A program made the translations under genes and the position numbers. The notes beneath the pieces were generated by a model, which saw only the letters and a list, made by a program, of their open reading frames with translations, did not search any database and was not told the DNA's origin. 42,559 nt of DNA, from assembly GCA_017443175.1 (NCBI GenBank), contig JAFSOZ010000009.1, positions 1 through 42,559 of the forward strand. Reading direction: 5' to 3'. Below are positions 1 to 6,622 of this stretch, one piece after another. The DNA is from Bacteroidales bacterium (GTDB lineage Bacteria > Bacteroidota > Bacteroidia > Bacteroidales > WCHB1-69). How positions within the stretch are numbered: position 1 is the first letter of the stretch; every line of letters starts with the position of its first letter.

Positions 1-204
1 CGGATCACCATCGAGAGCGAGGAGGATTTCCCCATCATCTCCGTTTCTGTGGCCGACATGAAGGGCGCCATTCTCACCCTCCTCCCCGTCAACGACGTGC
101 GCTGCACCCTCAAGGTCCACAACCTCGCCCCCGGCACCTACGTCGCGCATGTGGAGACCAAGGCGGGAATCAGCGATGTAAAGTTTGTGGTGGGGAGGAA
201 TTAG
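1..204 (+). CDS. 3' end of a secreted protein with a T9SS-type C-terminal sorting domain (partial)
   Basis: The frame is open from the first base to a TAG stop, giving the last 67 residues of a protein whose start lies outside the window. The fragment has the layout of a type IX secretion C-terminal domain: alternating beta strands, a Pro-Gly turn followed by a Tyr-rich strand (APGTYVAHVETKAG), and the ending KFVVGRN, matching the common K-x-V-x close of these domains. In the family this domain directs an exported protein to the T9SS, where it is cleaved or anchored at the cell surface. The N-terminal effector part, which would tell the function, is not visible. Without a profile search the sorting-domain call rests on pattern only. 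Confidence 0.7.
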   Translation, partial: RITIESEEDFPIISVSVADMKGAILTLLPVNDVRCTLKVHNLAPGTYVAHVETKAGISDVKFVVGRN

Positions 205-216
205 CAGTTAGCAGTT
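201..216. repeat. Short tandem repeat after the stop codon
   Basis: Two head-to-tail copies of TTAGCAG followed by TTGG begin at the stop codon of the preceding gene. Low-complexity heptamer repeats of this kind are frequent in intergenic DNA; no function is inferred. Confidence 0.5.
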
Positions 217-252
217 GGTGCGCTGGCGAGTGCCTGTTTTATCCTGCCAATA

Positions 253-603
253 TTAAAGGATTGATGCCACCTTGTTTAAAAGGGATGGCTCGCGTCGGGT
301 GCGCTGCTGCTCTTCCACCTCTCGCTGGGCAATGACAAGGCAGTCGTGCTCGTAACCGTACTGCAGGCGCATCCAGAAATCGTAGGGTATGCCCAACTCC
401 TTCTCGAGTGCCATCGCCACAGCAGTGGTGAAACTGCGCTTGCCCTTGATCAGTTCGTTCAGATGGCTTGGCTGGAGGCCTATAGCCTTGGCCAGCTCCT
501 TTTGCTTGATGCCACGTTCTTTCAGTTCCTCGGCAAGAGTTTCCCCCGGATGCACCGCTCGGAAACCTGTGATTCTGCTATCGTTGTCCATAGTGCGTTT
601 CAT
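253..603 (-). CDS. higA: HigA-type XRE-family antitoxin
   Basis: A 116-residue protein with a lambda-repressor-like helix-turn-helix at about residues 30-85. The core (HPGETLAEELKERG, then KELAKAIGLQPSHLNELIKG) is the hallmark of HigA addiction-module antitoxins. Such antitoxins bind the partner toxin and repress their own operon. The gene lies directly downstream of a RelE-fold toxin gene and overlaps its end by 26 bases, the toxin-first order typical of higBA. An internal ATG at 591 would shorten the overlap to 14 bases and is an equally good start. The pair shares the promoter upstream of the toxin. Confidence 0.88.
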   Translation of the reverse strand: MKRTMDNDSRITGFRAVHPGETLAEELKERGIKQKELAKAIGLQPSHLNELIKGKRSFTTAVAMALEKELGIPYDFWMRLQYGYEHDCLVIAQREVEEQQRTRREPSLLNKVASIL

Positions 604-892
604 CTAATTCTATGATTGATATTCTTATTCCATTGTCCAGTTCCTTAAACAAAAGCCGTTCCACCCTTCCATTCATCACCCTTACCGAACTCATACCTAC
701 TTTCTTGAGCTGCTCGTAATGCAGATAACTCAACTGTTTCAAGTCGCTGCATTTGGCGACACCCTGTAAATCGTTAAATACACGGTCTAAAGCCCACAAG
801 AATTTCTTGTCTCGAGTGTATTTTTTGTACCTTTTGCTTTTGTGAGTAATTATAAGTTTTTCTAATTCAACATCTTCAAATGATACGTTCAT
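578..892 (-). CDS. higB: HigB-type RelE/ParE-family toxin
   Basis: A 104-residue basic protein. Its close (SSVRVMNGRVERLLFKELD, then IELDETHYGQR) is the pattern of HigB/RelE-fold mRNA interferases found with HigA in Bacteroidota; family members cleave ribosome-bound mRNA. The ATG at 892 is chosen because the -7 promoter element at 908-915 covers the next upstream ATG at 910, which therefore could not be translated from that promoter. The antitoxin gene follows with an overlap. I did not assign catalytic residues individually. Confidence 0.85.
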   Translation of the reverse strand: MNVSFEDVELEKLIITHKSKRYKKYTRDKKFLWALDRVFNDLQGVAKCSDLKQLSYLHYEQLKKVGMSSVRVMNGRVERLLFKELDNGIRISIIELDETHYGQR

Positions 893-907
893 CGTTCTTA
901 TGGTTTG

Positions 908-915
908 CAAAAATA
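908..915 (-). promoter_or_regulatory. Bacteroidota -7 promoter element for the higBA pair
   Basis: On the minus strand the sequence reads TATTTTTG, a match to TAnnTTTG, and ends 15 bases before the toxin ATG at 892. No clear -33 TTTG was seen. Confidence 0.6.
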
Positions 916-1001
916 ATAAAAATTCTGAATATTGGGAATTTTATCTGATTATCGTGTGGTTACAATTTTCATCACTTTGGTATTTAAAATCACTGCCAGA
1001 G

Positions 1002-1367
1002 TTACGAAATCATACTGTACAAAAAACATTTCAACGTCCGCAACCTCGGACTCCGCAGTACGGAGGCGAGCATCACCGCACCGTGCTCTGTGAAGGCGTA
1101 AGGTGGGGCAGACTTGTTTCGTCGATCTGGTGATGCTATCACAATTTGTGATGGCATACTGTCAGACAGCGAGTTACGCTTTACAGTATCCCATTCGTTC
1201 TCGGTAAGTCTGAACATGAAATCCTGTGGAAAACGTTCCATATTTCGCTTCACCGCTTGGTTCAAAGATCGGGTCTCCACGCCGTAAATGGCTGCCAAAT
1301 CGTAGTCTAACATGACTTTGACACCTCTGATTTGGTTTTTAGATGACATCACAATTTGTGATATCAT
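1002..1367 (-). pseudogene. Truncated ORF6N-domain protein
   Basis: The frame encodes most of an ORF6N domain (IRGVKVMLDYDLAAIYGVET, NQAVKRNMERFPQDFMFRLT, PPYAFTEHGAVMLASVLRS), a DNA-binding domain common in phage antirepressor-like proteins and in Bacteroidota genomes. After VLRSPR the sequence departs from the family; the usual helix (typically NIxIMRxF) and C-terminal region are missing and the frame ends 13 residues later. The other two frames do not restore it, so this looks like a decayed or truncated copy of about 121 residues. The ATG at 1367 is preferred because the promoter-like element at 1393-1400 and the terminator at 1402-1433 exclude a start at 1436; an ATG at 1349 is also possible. 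Confidence 0.75.
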
Positions 1368-1392
1368 ATTTTGTCGCCTGTTTTCAACACCG

Positions 1393-1400
1393 CAAAAATA
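1393..1400 (-). promoter_or_regulatory. -7 promoter element for the ORF6N gene
   Basis: The minus strand reads TATTTTTG immediately downstream of the terminator at 1402-1433 and 25 bases before the ATG at 1367. The T-rich end of the terminator could create such a match by chance. Confidence 0.4.
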
Positions 1401-1401
1401 C

Positions 1402-1433
1402 AAAAAAGCGCCAACGGAATTTCCCATTGGCGC
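1402..1433 (-). terminator. Rho-independent terminator after the C1B peptidase gene
   Basis: On the minus strand GCGCCAA and TTGGCGC form a perfect 7-bp stem around a 12-base loop, followed by six T. It lies 28 bases past the stop codon of the peptidase gene at 1462 and separates it from the ORF6N gene. Confidence 0.85.
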
Positions 1434-1461
1434 CATATTGCATTAAATTCAACTCGTTTCC

Positions 1462-2685
1462 TTATTTGATGCCGAGTTTCTTCTTGATATCCTTCGGGAT
1501 GGCGTCTTTGTGCACCACAATGTTCATGGTTTTGTAGCGTACAAATGCCTTGGAAGCGTAGAACATACCATGGTAGTCGCCATAGTCGCCCCAGCTGTTC
1601 TTTACCAAGTAGTACTCATTACCCATTTGGTCTTTGGCCTTGCCGTAAATCAGCATACCGTGGTCGTCGGTGGTCTCCCAGTTGTCGAATGCCACTTGGC
1701 GTTCTTCTTGGGTCACCCAGCGTTGCGGTGTCGGGTGTTTGGCAGCCTCATCCTGGATTTCCTTGGCGCTCATGCCTGTCCAGTGTGCCATATCGCTACC
1801 CTGCATAGCGGCAGGTTTGGTCTCCGGAAGCACGCAGAAACCTTTGCGCACGCCCATACGGAAGCCCTGTTCGCTCACGTCGGAACCCCAAGCCACCGTG
1901 TAACCATGGTCAACAGCATAATCAAAAATGTCCATCATTTCATCCAACGGAACGTTGTAGCACTGAGCCCAGCGCCAGTTGTCCTGGATTTCGAGAACAA
2001 ATTTCTCATAGAACGGATGATGTGTGTAGGAAGTGATGGAAATATAGTCGTCCGGATTCAAACCTAAAGACTCATAGAAAGATTTCGGAGTGTATTCTTT
2101 GCCTTCGTAGGTGAATTTCTCGGGGCATTTGCCAAGATAAACATCGTGAACGGCGGCCACGGCCTTTTGCCAGAGAACTTCGTTGTTTTCATTCTTCTGC
2201 AGGCTTTTTTGTTCGCCTTCAGCAATGGCTTTTACCATAGCATCGGTGAGCAGAGAGAGTTCGCTATGATCGGAAAGCGTGTCACCGTATGCAACGCCCG
2301 GACGCATTTCACTCTCGGGAACCAAACCGAATTTCTTCATACCGTAAAGCACATCGTAGAAAGAACCTCCTTGGGAGAAGGAAACGTCACCATGTGTACG
2401 AACGGCTGCCATGGCGCGGTCGTTGTAGGTGTTGGACACGATGTACATCTCGGAAAAATCATATTCGCCTTTGCCCATACGGAGCAATTCAGCTTCGATG
2501 AAACCCAAGCCTGAGTAGCACCAGCATGTGCCGGCACGGTGTTGGTCTTTCACGGAAGTAACGGGAATCACTTTGAGATCAGTGAATTTGTAACCATCTT
2601 CTTTTTTCGCCTCTTCCTTCTCCTGTGCAAATGCAAAACTTGCACAGAAAACGCTCAATAATAAAAATAAACCGAGTTTTTTCAT
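1462..2685 (-). CDS. Secreted C1B-family cysteine peptidase (bleomycin hydrolase / aminopeptidase C type)
   Basis: A 407-residue protein with a clear signal peptide (hydrophobic core residues 4-19, ending AFAQ), so it acts outside the cytoplasm. The papain-fold triad is visible: Cys54 in QHRAGTCWCY with the oxyanion Gln48, His342 in TTDDHGMLIYG and Asn363 in YLVKNSWGD. The overall layout matches the C1B group, which cuts peptides mostly as aminopeptidases. Classical PepC/bleomycin hydrolase is cytoplasmic, but exported versions are common in Bacteroidota, probably serving peptide nutrition. The gene is a single transcription unit with its own terminator, and it runs divergently from the LytTR regulator, which could control it. 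Confidence 0.9.
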   Translation of the reverse strand: MKKLGLFLLLSVFCASFAFAQEKEEAKKEDGYKFTDLKVIPVTSVKDQHRAGTCWCYSGLGFIEAELLRMGKGEYDFSEMYIVSNTYNDRAMAAVRTHGDVSFSQGGSFYDVLYGMKKFGLVPESEMRPGVAYGDTLSDHSELSLLTDAMVKAIAEGEQKSLQKNENNEVLWQKAVAAVHDVYLGKCPEKFTYEGKEYTPKSFYESLGLNPDDYISITSYTHHPFYEKFVLEIQDNWRWAQCYNVPLDEMMDIFDYAVDHGYTVAWGSDVSEQGFRMGVRKGFCVLPETKPAAMQGSDMAHWTGMSAKEIQDEAAKHPTPQRWVTQEERQVAFDNWETTDDHGMLIYGKAKDQMGNEYYLVKNSWGDYGDYHGMFYASKAFVRYKTMNIVVHKDAIPKDIKKKLGIK

Positions 2686-2737
2686 TTTTTTGTGCTTTAA
2701 TTATTAATAATTCAAATTTCAATTATAAGAAGGGCGG

Positions 2738-2745
2738 CAAAGATA
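2738..2745 (-). promoter_or_regulatory. -7 promoter element for the C1B peptidase gene
   Basis: The minus strand reads TATCTTTG (TAnnTTTG) about 52 bases upstream of the ATG. No convincing -33 element was seen. Confidence 0.55.
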
Positions 2746-2909
2746 CTGTTTTTTTTCTTAGTACACCCACAGTTTACTTCTCTTTTTTAATGCATTTGAA
2801 TTTGTCAAAAACAACCCGTTTGAACCCACTTTTTTAATATTGTTTGCTGTTATTAGAAAAAATTTTTAATATTCATCATTTTTTGTGCTTAACAATCGGC
2901 TTATAATCG

Positions 2910-2917
2910 TACTTTTG
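2910..2917 (+). promoter_or_regulatory. -7 promoter element for the LytTR regulator
   Basis: TACTTTTG matches TAnnTTTG and lies 33 bases before the ATG at 2951. A TTTTG at 2881-2885 could be the -33 element, but its 24-base spacing is longer than usual. Confidence 0.5.
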
Positions 2918-2950
2918 CACTACCCTTTTTTATTCTGATAAATAATTAAA

Positions 2951-3712
2951 ATGACCATGTCTAAATTGCCTATCAAATGTTCCATGTTTGTTTTAAAAGA
3001 AGAGGAACAATCCCAACTACAAAATTTTTTATCAGAGTTTTACTCGTTTAATGTGGATAAAGTACTTCACAGTAGCAGTGAGGCTTTGGAGTATCTCAAT
3101 CAGAATCGTCCGCCGATTCTGTTTTTGGATCTGGAAATGTTCGATCTCCTGAAAGTCGTGCAGAAACCGCCTTATGTGGTAGGCGTCGGATCCATCAACG
3201 GATACAAAAAGATGAAAGATTTCTTGGAACTTGGTTTCTCTGATTTCATTTTCACTCCCATTGAAAAATCCAACGTACAGAATGTGATGGGGAAATTCCT
3301 GAATATTCACGGATACCTGCTCTCTGTTCCTGAAAACCGAACGTTGGCCTCTGAAGATTGCATTCAATACAACCAAACGGATGTATCATTCCAGACCAAC
3401 AAGGATTTCATTTTCATCAGAGACAAGAAAAACGGGTATTGCAGGGTTTTCTGCGATGAGATTCTGTATGCACAAAGTGTCGGCAACGAAATGAGGGTGG
3501 TGAAAGAAAATGGTTCCGTGGTCTATGACAAAAAGAACCTGAAGAATTTTGTCAGACAATTGCCTGGCAACAAATTCTTGAAAATCAACAGATCAACGGT
3601 AATCAATACCAGTAAGGTAAATCGCATCGACAAGAAAAATGTCACCATTAACAACATGGTTTTTCGGGTCACGCGATCCTTTTACAAATCTTTCGCTAAG
3701 TACTTCAATTGA
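2951..3712 (+). CDS. LytTR-family DNA-binding response regulator with degenerate receiver
   Basis: A 253-residue protein. The C-terminal part (about 150-253) has the LytTR pattern: FIFIRDKK, an EILYAQSVGNEMRV strand, then KFLKINRSTVINTSKVNRI, a DNA-binding domain of beta strands. The N-terminal part (about 10-120) resembles a response-regulator receiver with the phosphate-accepting position at Asp60 (LFLDLEM). The usual Lys-Pro near its end is Thr-Pro (FTPIEK, Thr102) and the N-terminal acidic pair is not evident. Phosphorylation control may therefore be weak or absent. No sensor kinase lies next to it. The divergent peptidase gene is a possible target. An ATG at 2957 (second Met) is an alternative start. 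Confidence 0.85.
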   Translation: MTMSKLPIKCSMFVLKEEEQSQLQNFLSEFYSFNVDKVLHSSSEALEYLNQNRPPILFLDLEMFDLLKVVQKPPYVVGVGSINGYKKMKDFLELGFSDFIFTPIEKSNVQNVMGKFLNIHGYLLSVPENRTLASEDCIQYNQTDVSFQTNKDFIFIRDKKNGYCRVFCDEILYAQSVGNEMRVVKENGSVVYDKKNLKNFVRQLPGNKFLKINRSTVINTSKVNRIDKKNVTINNMVFRVTRSFYKSFAKYFN

Positions 3713-3758
3713 TTGTAAGGGAATCCTTAAAGAAAAGCAGGGAAAATGAAAAAAGTGT

Positions 3759-3766
3759 ATTTTTGC
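3759..3766 (+). promoter_or_regulatory. -7 promoter element for the tRNA gene
   Basis: TATTTTTG ends six bases before the first base of the tRNA, placing transcription start nearly at the mature 5' end. Confidence 0.6.
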
Positions 3767-3771
3767 ACTTT

Positions 3772-3843
3772 GGTTCTGTAGTTCAATGGATAGAACGAAA
3801 GTTTCCTAAACTTTAGATTCGGGTTCGATTCCCGGCGGGACTA
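3772..3843 (+). tRNA. tRNA-Arg (anticodon CCU)
   Basis: A 72-base cloverleaf can be folded by hand. The D arm is GTTC/GAAC, the anticodon arm AAAGT-TTCCTAA-ACTTT with anticodon CCT, there is a 4-base variable loop, and the T arm is TCGGG-TTCGATT-CCCGG. The acceptor stem GGTTCTG/CGGGACT holds with three G-U pairs including the terminal one. The discriminator is A and no CCA is encoded. It decodes AGG. Its last three bases coincide with the stop codon of mnmG on the other strand. Confidence 0.9.
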
Positions 3844-5721
3844 CTTCTCCCTTTTTTGTTGCAGATAAATCATCAATGCGGTGATGTCCGCCGGGTTCAC
3901 ACCGCTGATGCGGGAGGCTTGTCCCAAATTCACGGGCTTAACCTGCGACAATTTCTCTCTCGCCTCCTTAGCCACGCTGACCAATTGGTGATAGTCAAAG
4001 TCGGGGTCTATCTTGACATTCTCCAGATTGGACATCTTCTGCACAAATTCCTCCTCTTTCAGAATGTAGCTTTCATATTTGATAGAAGTCTCCGCATTTT
4101 TTATGTTTTCAGTGGTTGCCTTGAGCCGAACCAGGAAATTTGAAAAATTTTCATCGCTTTCAATGATATCCTGGATGGTAATCTCCGGACGGAGCAAAAG
4201 CTGTGAGTATCTGATATTTTGGGTCAATAATGAGGAGTTTTTAGCCTCTAACATCCTGTTTATTTTAGAATATTCGGTCAAATGGCCGCGCAGGTATTCA
4301 GAAATCCGATTCTGGAGACGATATTTGTTTTGGTATCTCCTATATCTTGCATCTGACACCAAACCTAACTGATGGCCAATGGGTGTAAGTCGCTGGTCTG
4401 CATTGTCTTGTCGCAACAAAATACGATACTCAGCACGGGATGTGAACATACGATACGGGTCTCTTACGCCTTTTGTAACCAAGTCGTCAATGAGCACGCC
4501 AATATATGCCTGAGAACGTGTAAGTATAAGTGGTTCAGAGTTTTGTATTGAAAGATGGGCGTTGATACCGGCCATAAGACCTTGGCAAGCAGCTTCCTCA
4601 TAGCCTGTCGTACCGTTCACTTGTCCCGCGAGGTACAAATTGGGTATGCATTTCGATTCAAGGGTGTAATGCAATTGCGTTGGATTAAAGTAGTCGTACT
4701 CGATGGCATAGCCAGGTCTGAAAATCTCGGCTTTTTCCAAACCCGGTATTTTATGAAGGGCTTCCACTTGTATTTCTTCAGGAAGAGAAGATGAAAATCC
4801 GTTGAGATAAAATTCCACAGTATTTCTTCCTTCTGGTTCCAAAAAGAGTTGATGACGCTCTCTGTCAGAAAAACGCACCAGTTTGTCTTCGATGGATGGG
4901 CAATAACGGGGACCCACTCCTTGAATCCTACCCTGAAACATTGGTGACTTTTCGAATCCTTTTTGGAGAATATCGTGAACGTCCTTGTTGGTATAGACAA
5001 TCCAACAACTTTTCTGGTTCTTGAGTTTTGGGGTATTGGTGAAAGAAAAATTGCTCGGAATATCATCACCTTTTTGCTCTTCCATTTTGGAAAAGTCAAT
5101 GGTACGACCGTCGATTCTTACCGGGGTTCCTGTTTTGAGTTTCTCTGTTCGGATACCATGCTTTTTGAGTTGGTCGGAAAGTAAAAACGAGGCACTCTCC
5201 CCCATCCTACCTCCAGTAAAGTTAACTTCACCGACATGGATACGGCCATTGAGAAACGTGCCGTTGGTCAGAATCACTTTGCGGGCTGAAATTTTTTTTC
5301 CGAGTTGGGTTTCCACGCCCACCACACAATTTTTCTGGAACAATAGCTTTGTTACTGTATCCTGCCGGAGTTTCAGGTTAGGGGTTTGTTCAAGCACTTG
5401 CCGCCAATACAAAGAGAAGGCTGTTTTGTCGCATTGTGCGCGCGGGCTCCACATGGCAGGTCCTTTGGAGAGGTTCAGCATCCGGAACTGAATCATAGTA
5501 TGGTCGGTGACAATTCCGGACATACCGCCGAGGGCATCAATTTCGCGGACAATTTGACCTTTTGCGATTCCTCCCATAGCTGGGTTGCATGACATCTGAG
5601 CCACCAGGGCGAGGTTCATGGTGATGAGCAGTGTATTACTCCCGAGCGAGGCGGCAGCCACCGCCGCTTCACAACCGGCATGACCGGCACCTACCACTAT
5701 GATGTCATAGTCAAACTTCAT
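3841..5721 (-). CDS. mnmG: tRNA uridine-5-carboxymethylaminomethyl modification enzyme MnmG
   Basis: A 626-residue protein of normal family length. The N-terminal FAD-binding motif is VVGAGHAGCEAA (from residue 9), followed by SCNPAMGGIAKGQIVREID, and the later motif YLAGQVNGTTGYEEAACQG is diagnostic for MnmG/GidA. With MnmE it uses FAD and methylene-tetrahydrofolate to build the carboxymethylaminomethyl group on U34 of certain tRNAs. It is the last gene of the minus-strand rpiB operon, 27 bases after ybeY. The stop codon overlaps the 3' end of the convergent tRNA-Arg, leaving no room for an ordinary terminator between them. Confidence 0.98.
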   Translation of the reverse strand: MKFDYDIIVVGAGHAGCEAAVAAASLGSNTLLITMNLALVAQMSCNPAMGGIAKGQIVREIDALGGMSGIVTDHTMIQFRMLNLSKGPAMWSPRAQCDKTAFSLYWRQVLEQTPNLKLRQDTVTKLLFQKNCVVGVETQLGKKISARKVILTNGTFLNGRIHVGEVNFTGGRMGESASFLLSDQLKKHGIRTEKLKTGTPVRIDGRTIDFSKMEEQKGDDIPSNFSFTNTPKLKNQKSCWIVYTNKDVHDILQKGFEKSPMFQGRIQGVGPRYCPSIEDKLVRFSDRERHQLFLEPEGRNTVEFYLNGFSSSLPEEIQVEALHKIPGLEKAEIFRPGYAIEYDYFNPTQLHYTLESKCIPNLYLAGQVNGTTGYEEAACQGLMAGINAHLSIQNSEPLILTRSQAYIGVLIDDLVTKGVRDPYRMFTSRAEYRILLRQDNADQRLTPIGHQLGLVSDARYRRYQNKYRLQNRISEYLRGHLTEYSKINRMLEAKNSSLLTQNIRYSQLLLRPEITIQDIIESDENFSNFLVRLKATTENIKNAETSIKYESYILKEEEFVQKMSNLENVKIDPDFDYHQLVSVAKEAREKLSQVKPVNLGQASRISGVNPADITALMIYLQQKREK

Positions 5722-5748
5722 TATTTTCCCGTGAAAAGTGATTATAAA

Positions 5749-6183
5749 TTATTGATTATTATGGTTTAACATTTCAGAAAACAGCATAAGGGCCTCCGCT
5801 TCTTTCCGACGCATCTGCTGTGCCTCAGCATCTGTTTTGTCCTTATATCCGCATAGGTGCAAGACACCATGTGCGACCACTCGCAACAACTCCTCCTGCT
5901 CTGAAACTTGAAAAGCGAGCGCATTGTCTTTCACCCTGTCATAACTGATCATAATGTTGCCTTGCACTAACTCCCCTACCCCATCATCAAATGTGATAAT
6001 GTCCGTCAAAGTGTCGTGCTGCAAAAACTGGACATTCTGACTATGGAGATACTCATCGTCACAGAAAAAATAGACAATATCCCCGGGAACACGATTCTCC
6101 CTGCGGATAATTTCTTTTAACCATTGCTTATGCAACAGCGTAAAGGAAACCGGTATTGGCTTTTGATAAGTAAACTGTATCAT
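5749..6183 (-). CDS. ybeY: Endoribonuclease / rRNA maturation factor YbeY
   Basis: A 144-residue protein with the YbeY metal motif at 105-115 (HGVLHLCGYKD): His105 and His109 are present, while the third ligand position, His in E. coli (HGxLHLxGYxH), is Asp115. The upstream strand TDIITFDDG is also typical. YbeY takes part in 16S rRNA 3'-end maturation and ribosome quality control in the cytoplasm. The gene lies 5 bases downstream of the small ATPase-like gene and is clearly co-transcribed with it and with mnmG. The Asp for His change is, as far as I recall, seen in other Bacteroidota and does not argue against function. Confidence 0.93.
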   Translation of the reverse strand: MIQFTYQKPIPVSFTLLHKQWLKEIIRRENRVPGDIVYFFCDDEYLHSQNVQFLQHDTLTDIITFDDGVGELVQGNIMISYDRVKDNALAFQVSEQEELLRVVAHGVLHLCGYKDKTDAEAQQMRRKEAEALMLFSEMLNHNNQ

Positions 6184-6188
6184 GACGG

Positions 6189-6611
6189 CTAAAAGTTGCG
6201 ATGCAACATTTCCTGATATTGGCTCTGCATGGCACCCTGGGGAGTATTAATCGGGATATGGGTTTTCACGTGGAAAGTAAGGCTAACTTCCTTATTATCG
6301 GAAGATACCTCTACTCTGTCCGATAAATCGTTCAAAATGTTTACGTCTTCATTATGGGACAAAAGACCGGCAAAAAGCGGCTCGGCACAATAGAAGCTAT
6401 ACGACACGGAGGTGTTGTCGATGAAAATCTCCATGTCTGTGGTGAACGAAGGATGATTCTCTGTGAGAAAATCCACGACCTCTTGACACGCAGTTGAAAT
6501 AACACCGAATTCTTTGCTCAATTTGTATTCTTCACACACATCTTCCACACTTTGCAATACGGTGCTGTAAATGTTGGTTTGGTCCAAATTTTGATGGGTT
6601 ATCTTGATCAT
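6189..6611 (-). CDS. Small hypothetical protein, possible degenerate RsbW/HATPase-fold
   Basis: A 140-residue cytoplasmic protein with no signal peptide or membrane segment. The pattern (helix with ISTACQEVVDFLTEN, then alternating strands and a late SLTFHVKTHI strand) resembles the anti-sigma-factor-like histidine-kinase ATPase fold. The Asp-x-Gly-x-Gly nucleotide motif and a clear Asn box are missing, so ATP binding is doubtful. From memory, a gene of this kind sits between DUF4175 and ybeY in other Bacteroidota, which supports it being a real conserved gene. It starts 11 bases after the DUF4175 stop. The function is unknown. Confidence 0.7.
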   Translation of the reverse strand: MIKITHQNLDQTNIYSTVLQSVEDVCEEYKLSKEFGVISTACQEVVDFLTENHPSFTTDMEIFIDNTSVSYSFYCAEPLFAGLLSHNEDVNILNDLSDRVEVSSDNKEVSLTFHVKTHIPINTPQGAMQSQYQEMLHRNF

Positions 6612-6622
6612 AATGGCGATTT

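Noticed and set aside
1003-1060. Possible frameshift restoring the ORF6N C terminus
   Set aside because: Reading the other two frames past VLRSPR gives no recognisable family sequence, so a simple one-base frameshift is not supported; truncation is the better description.
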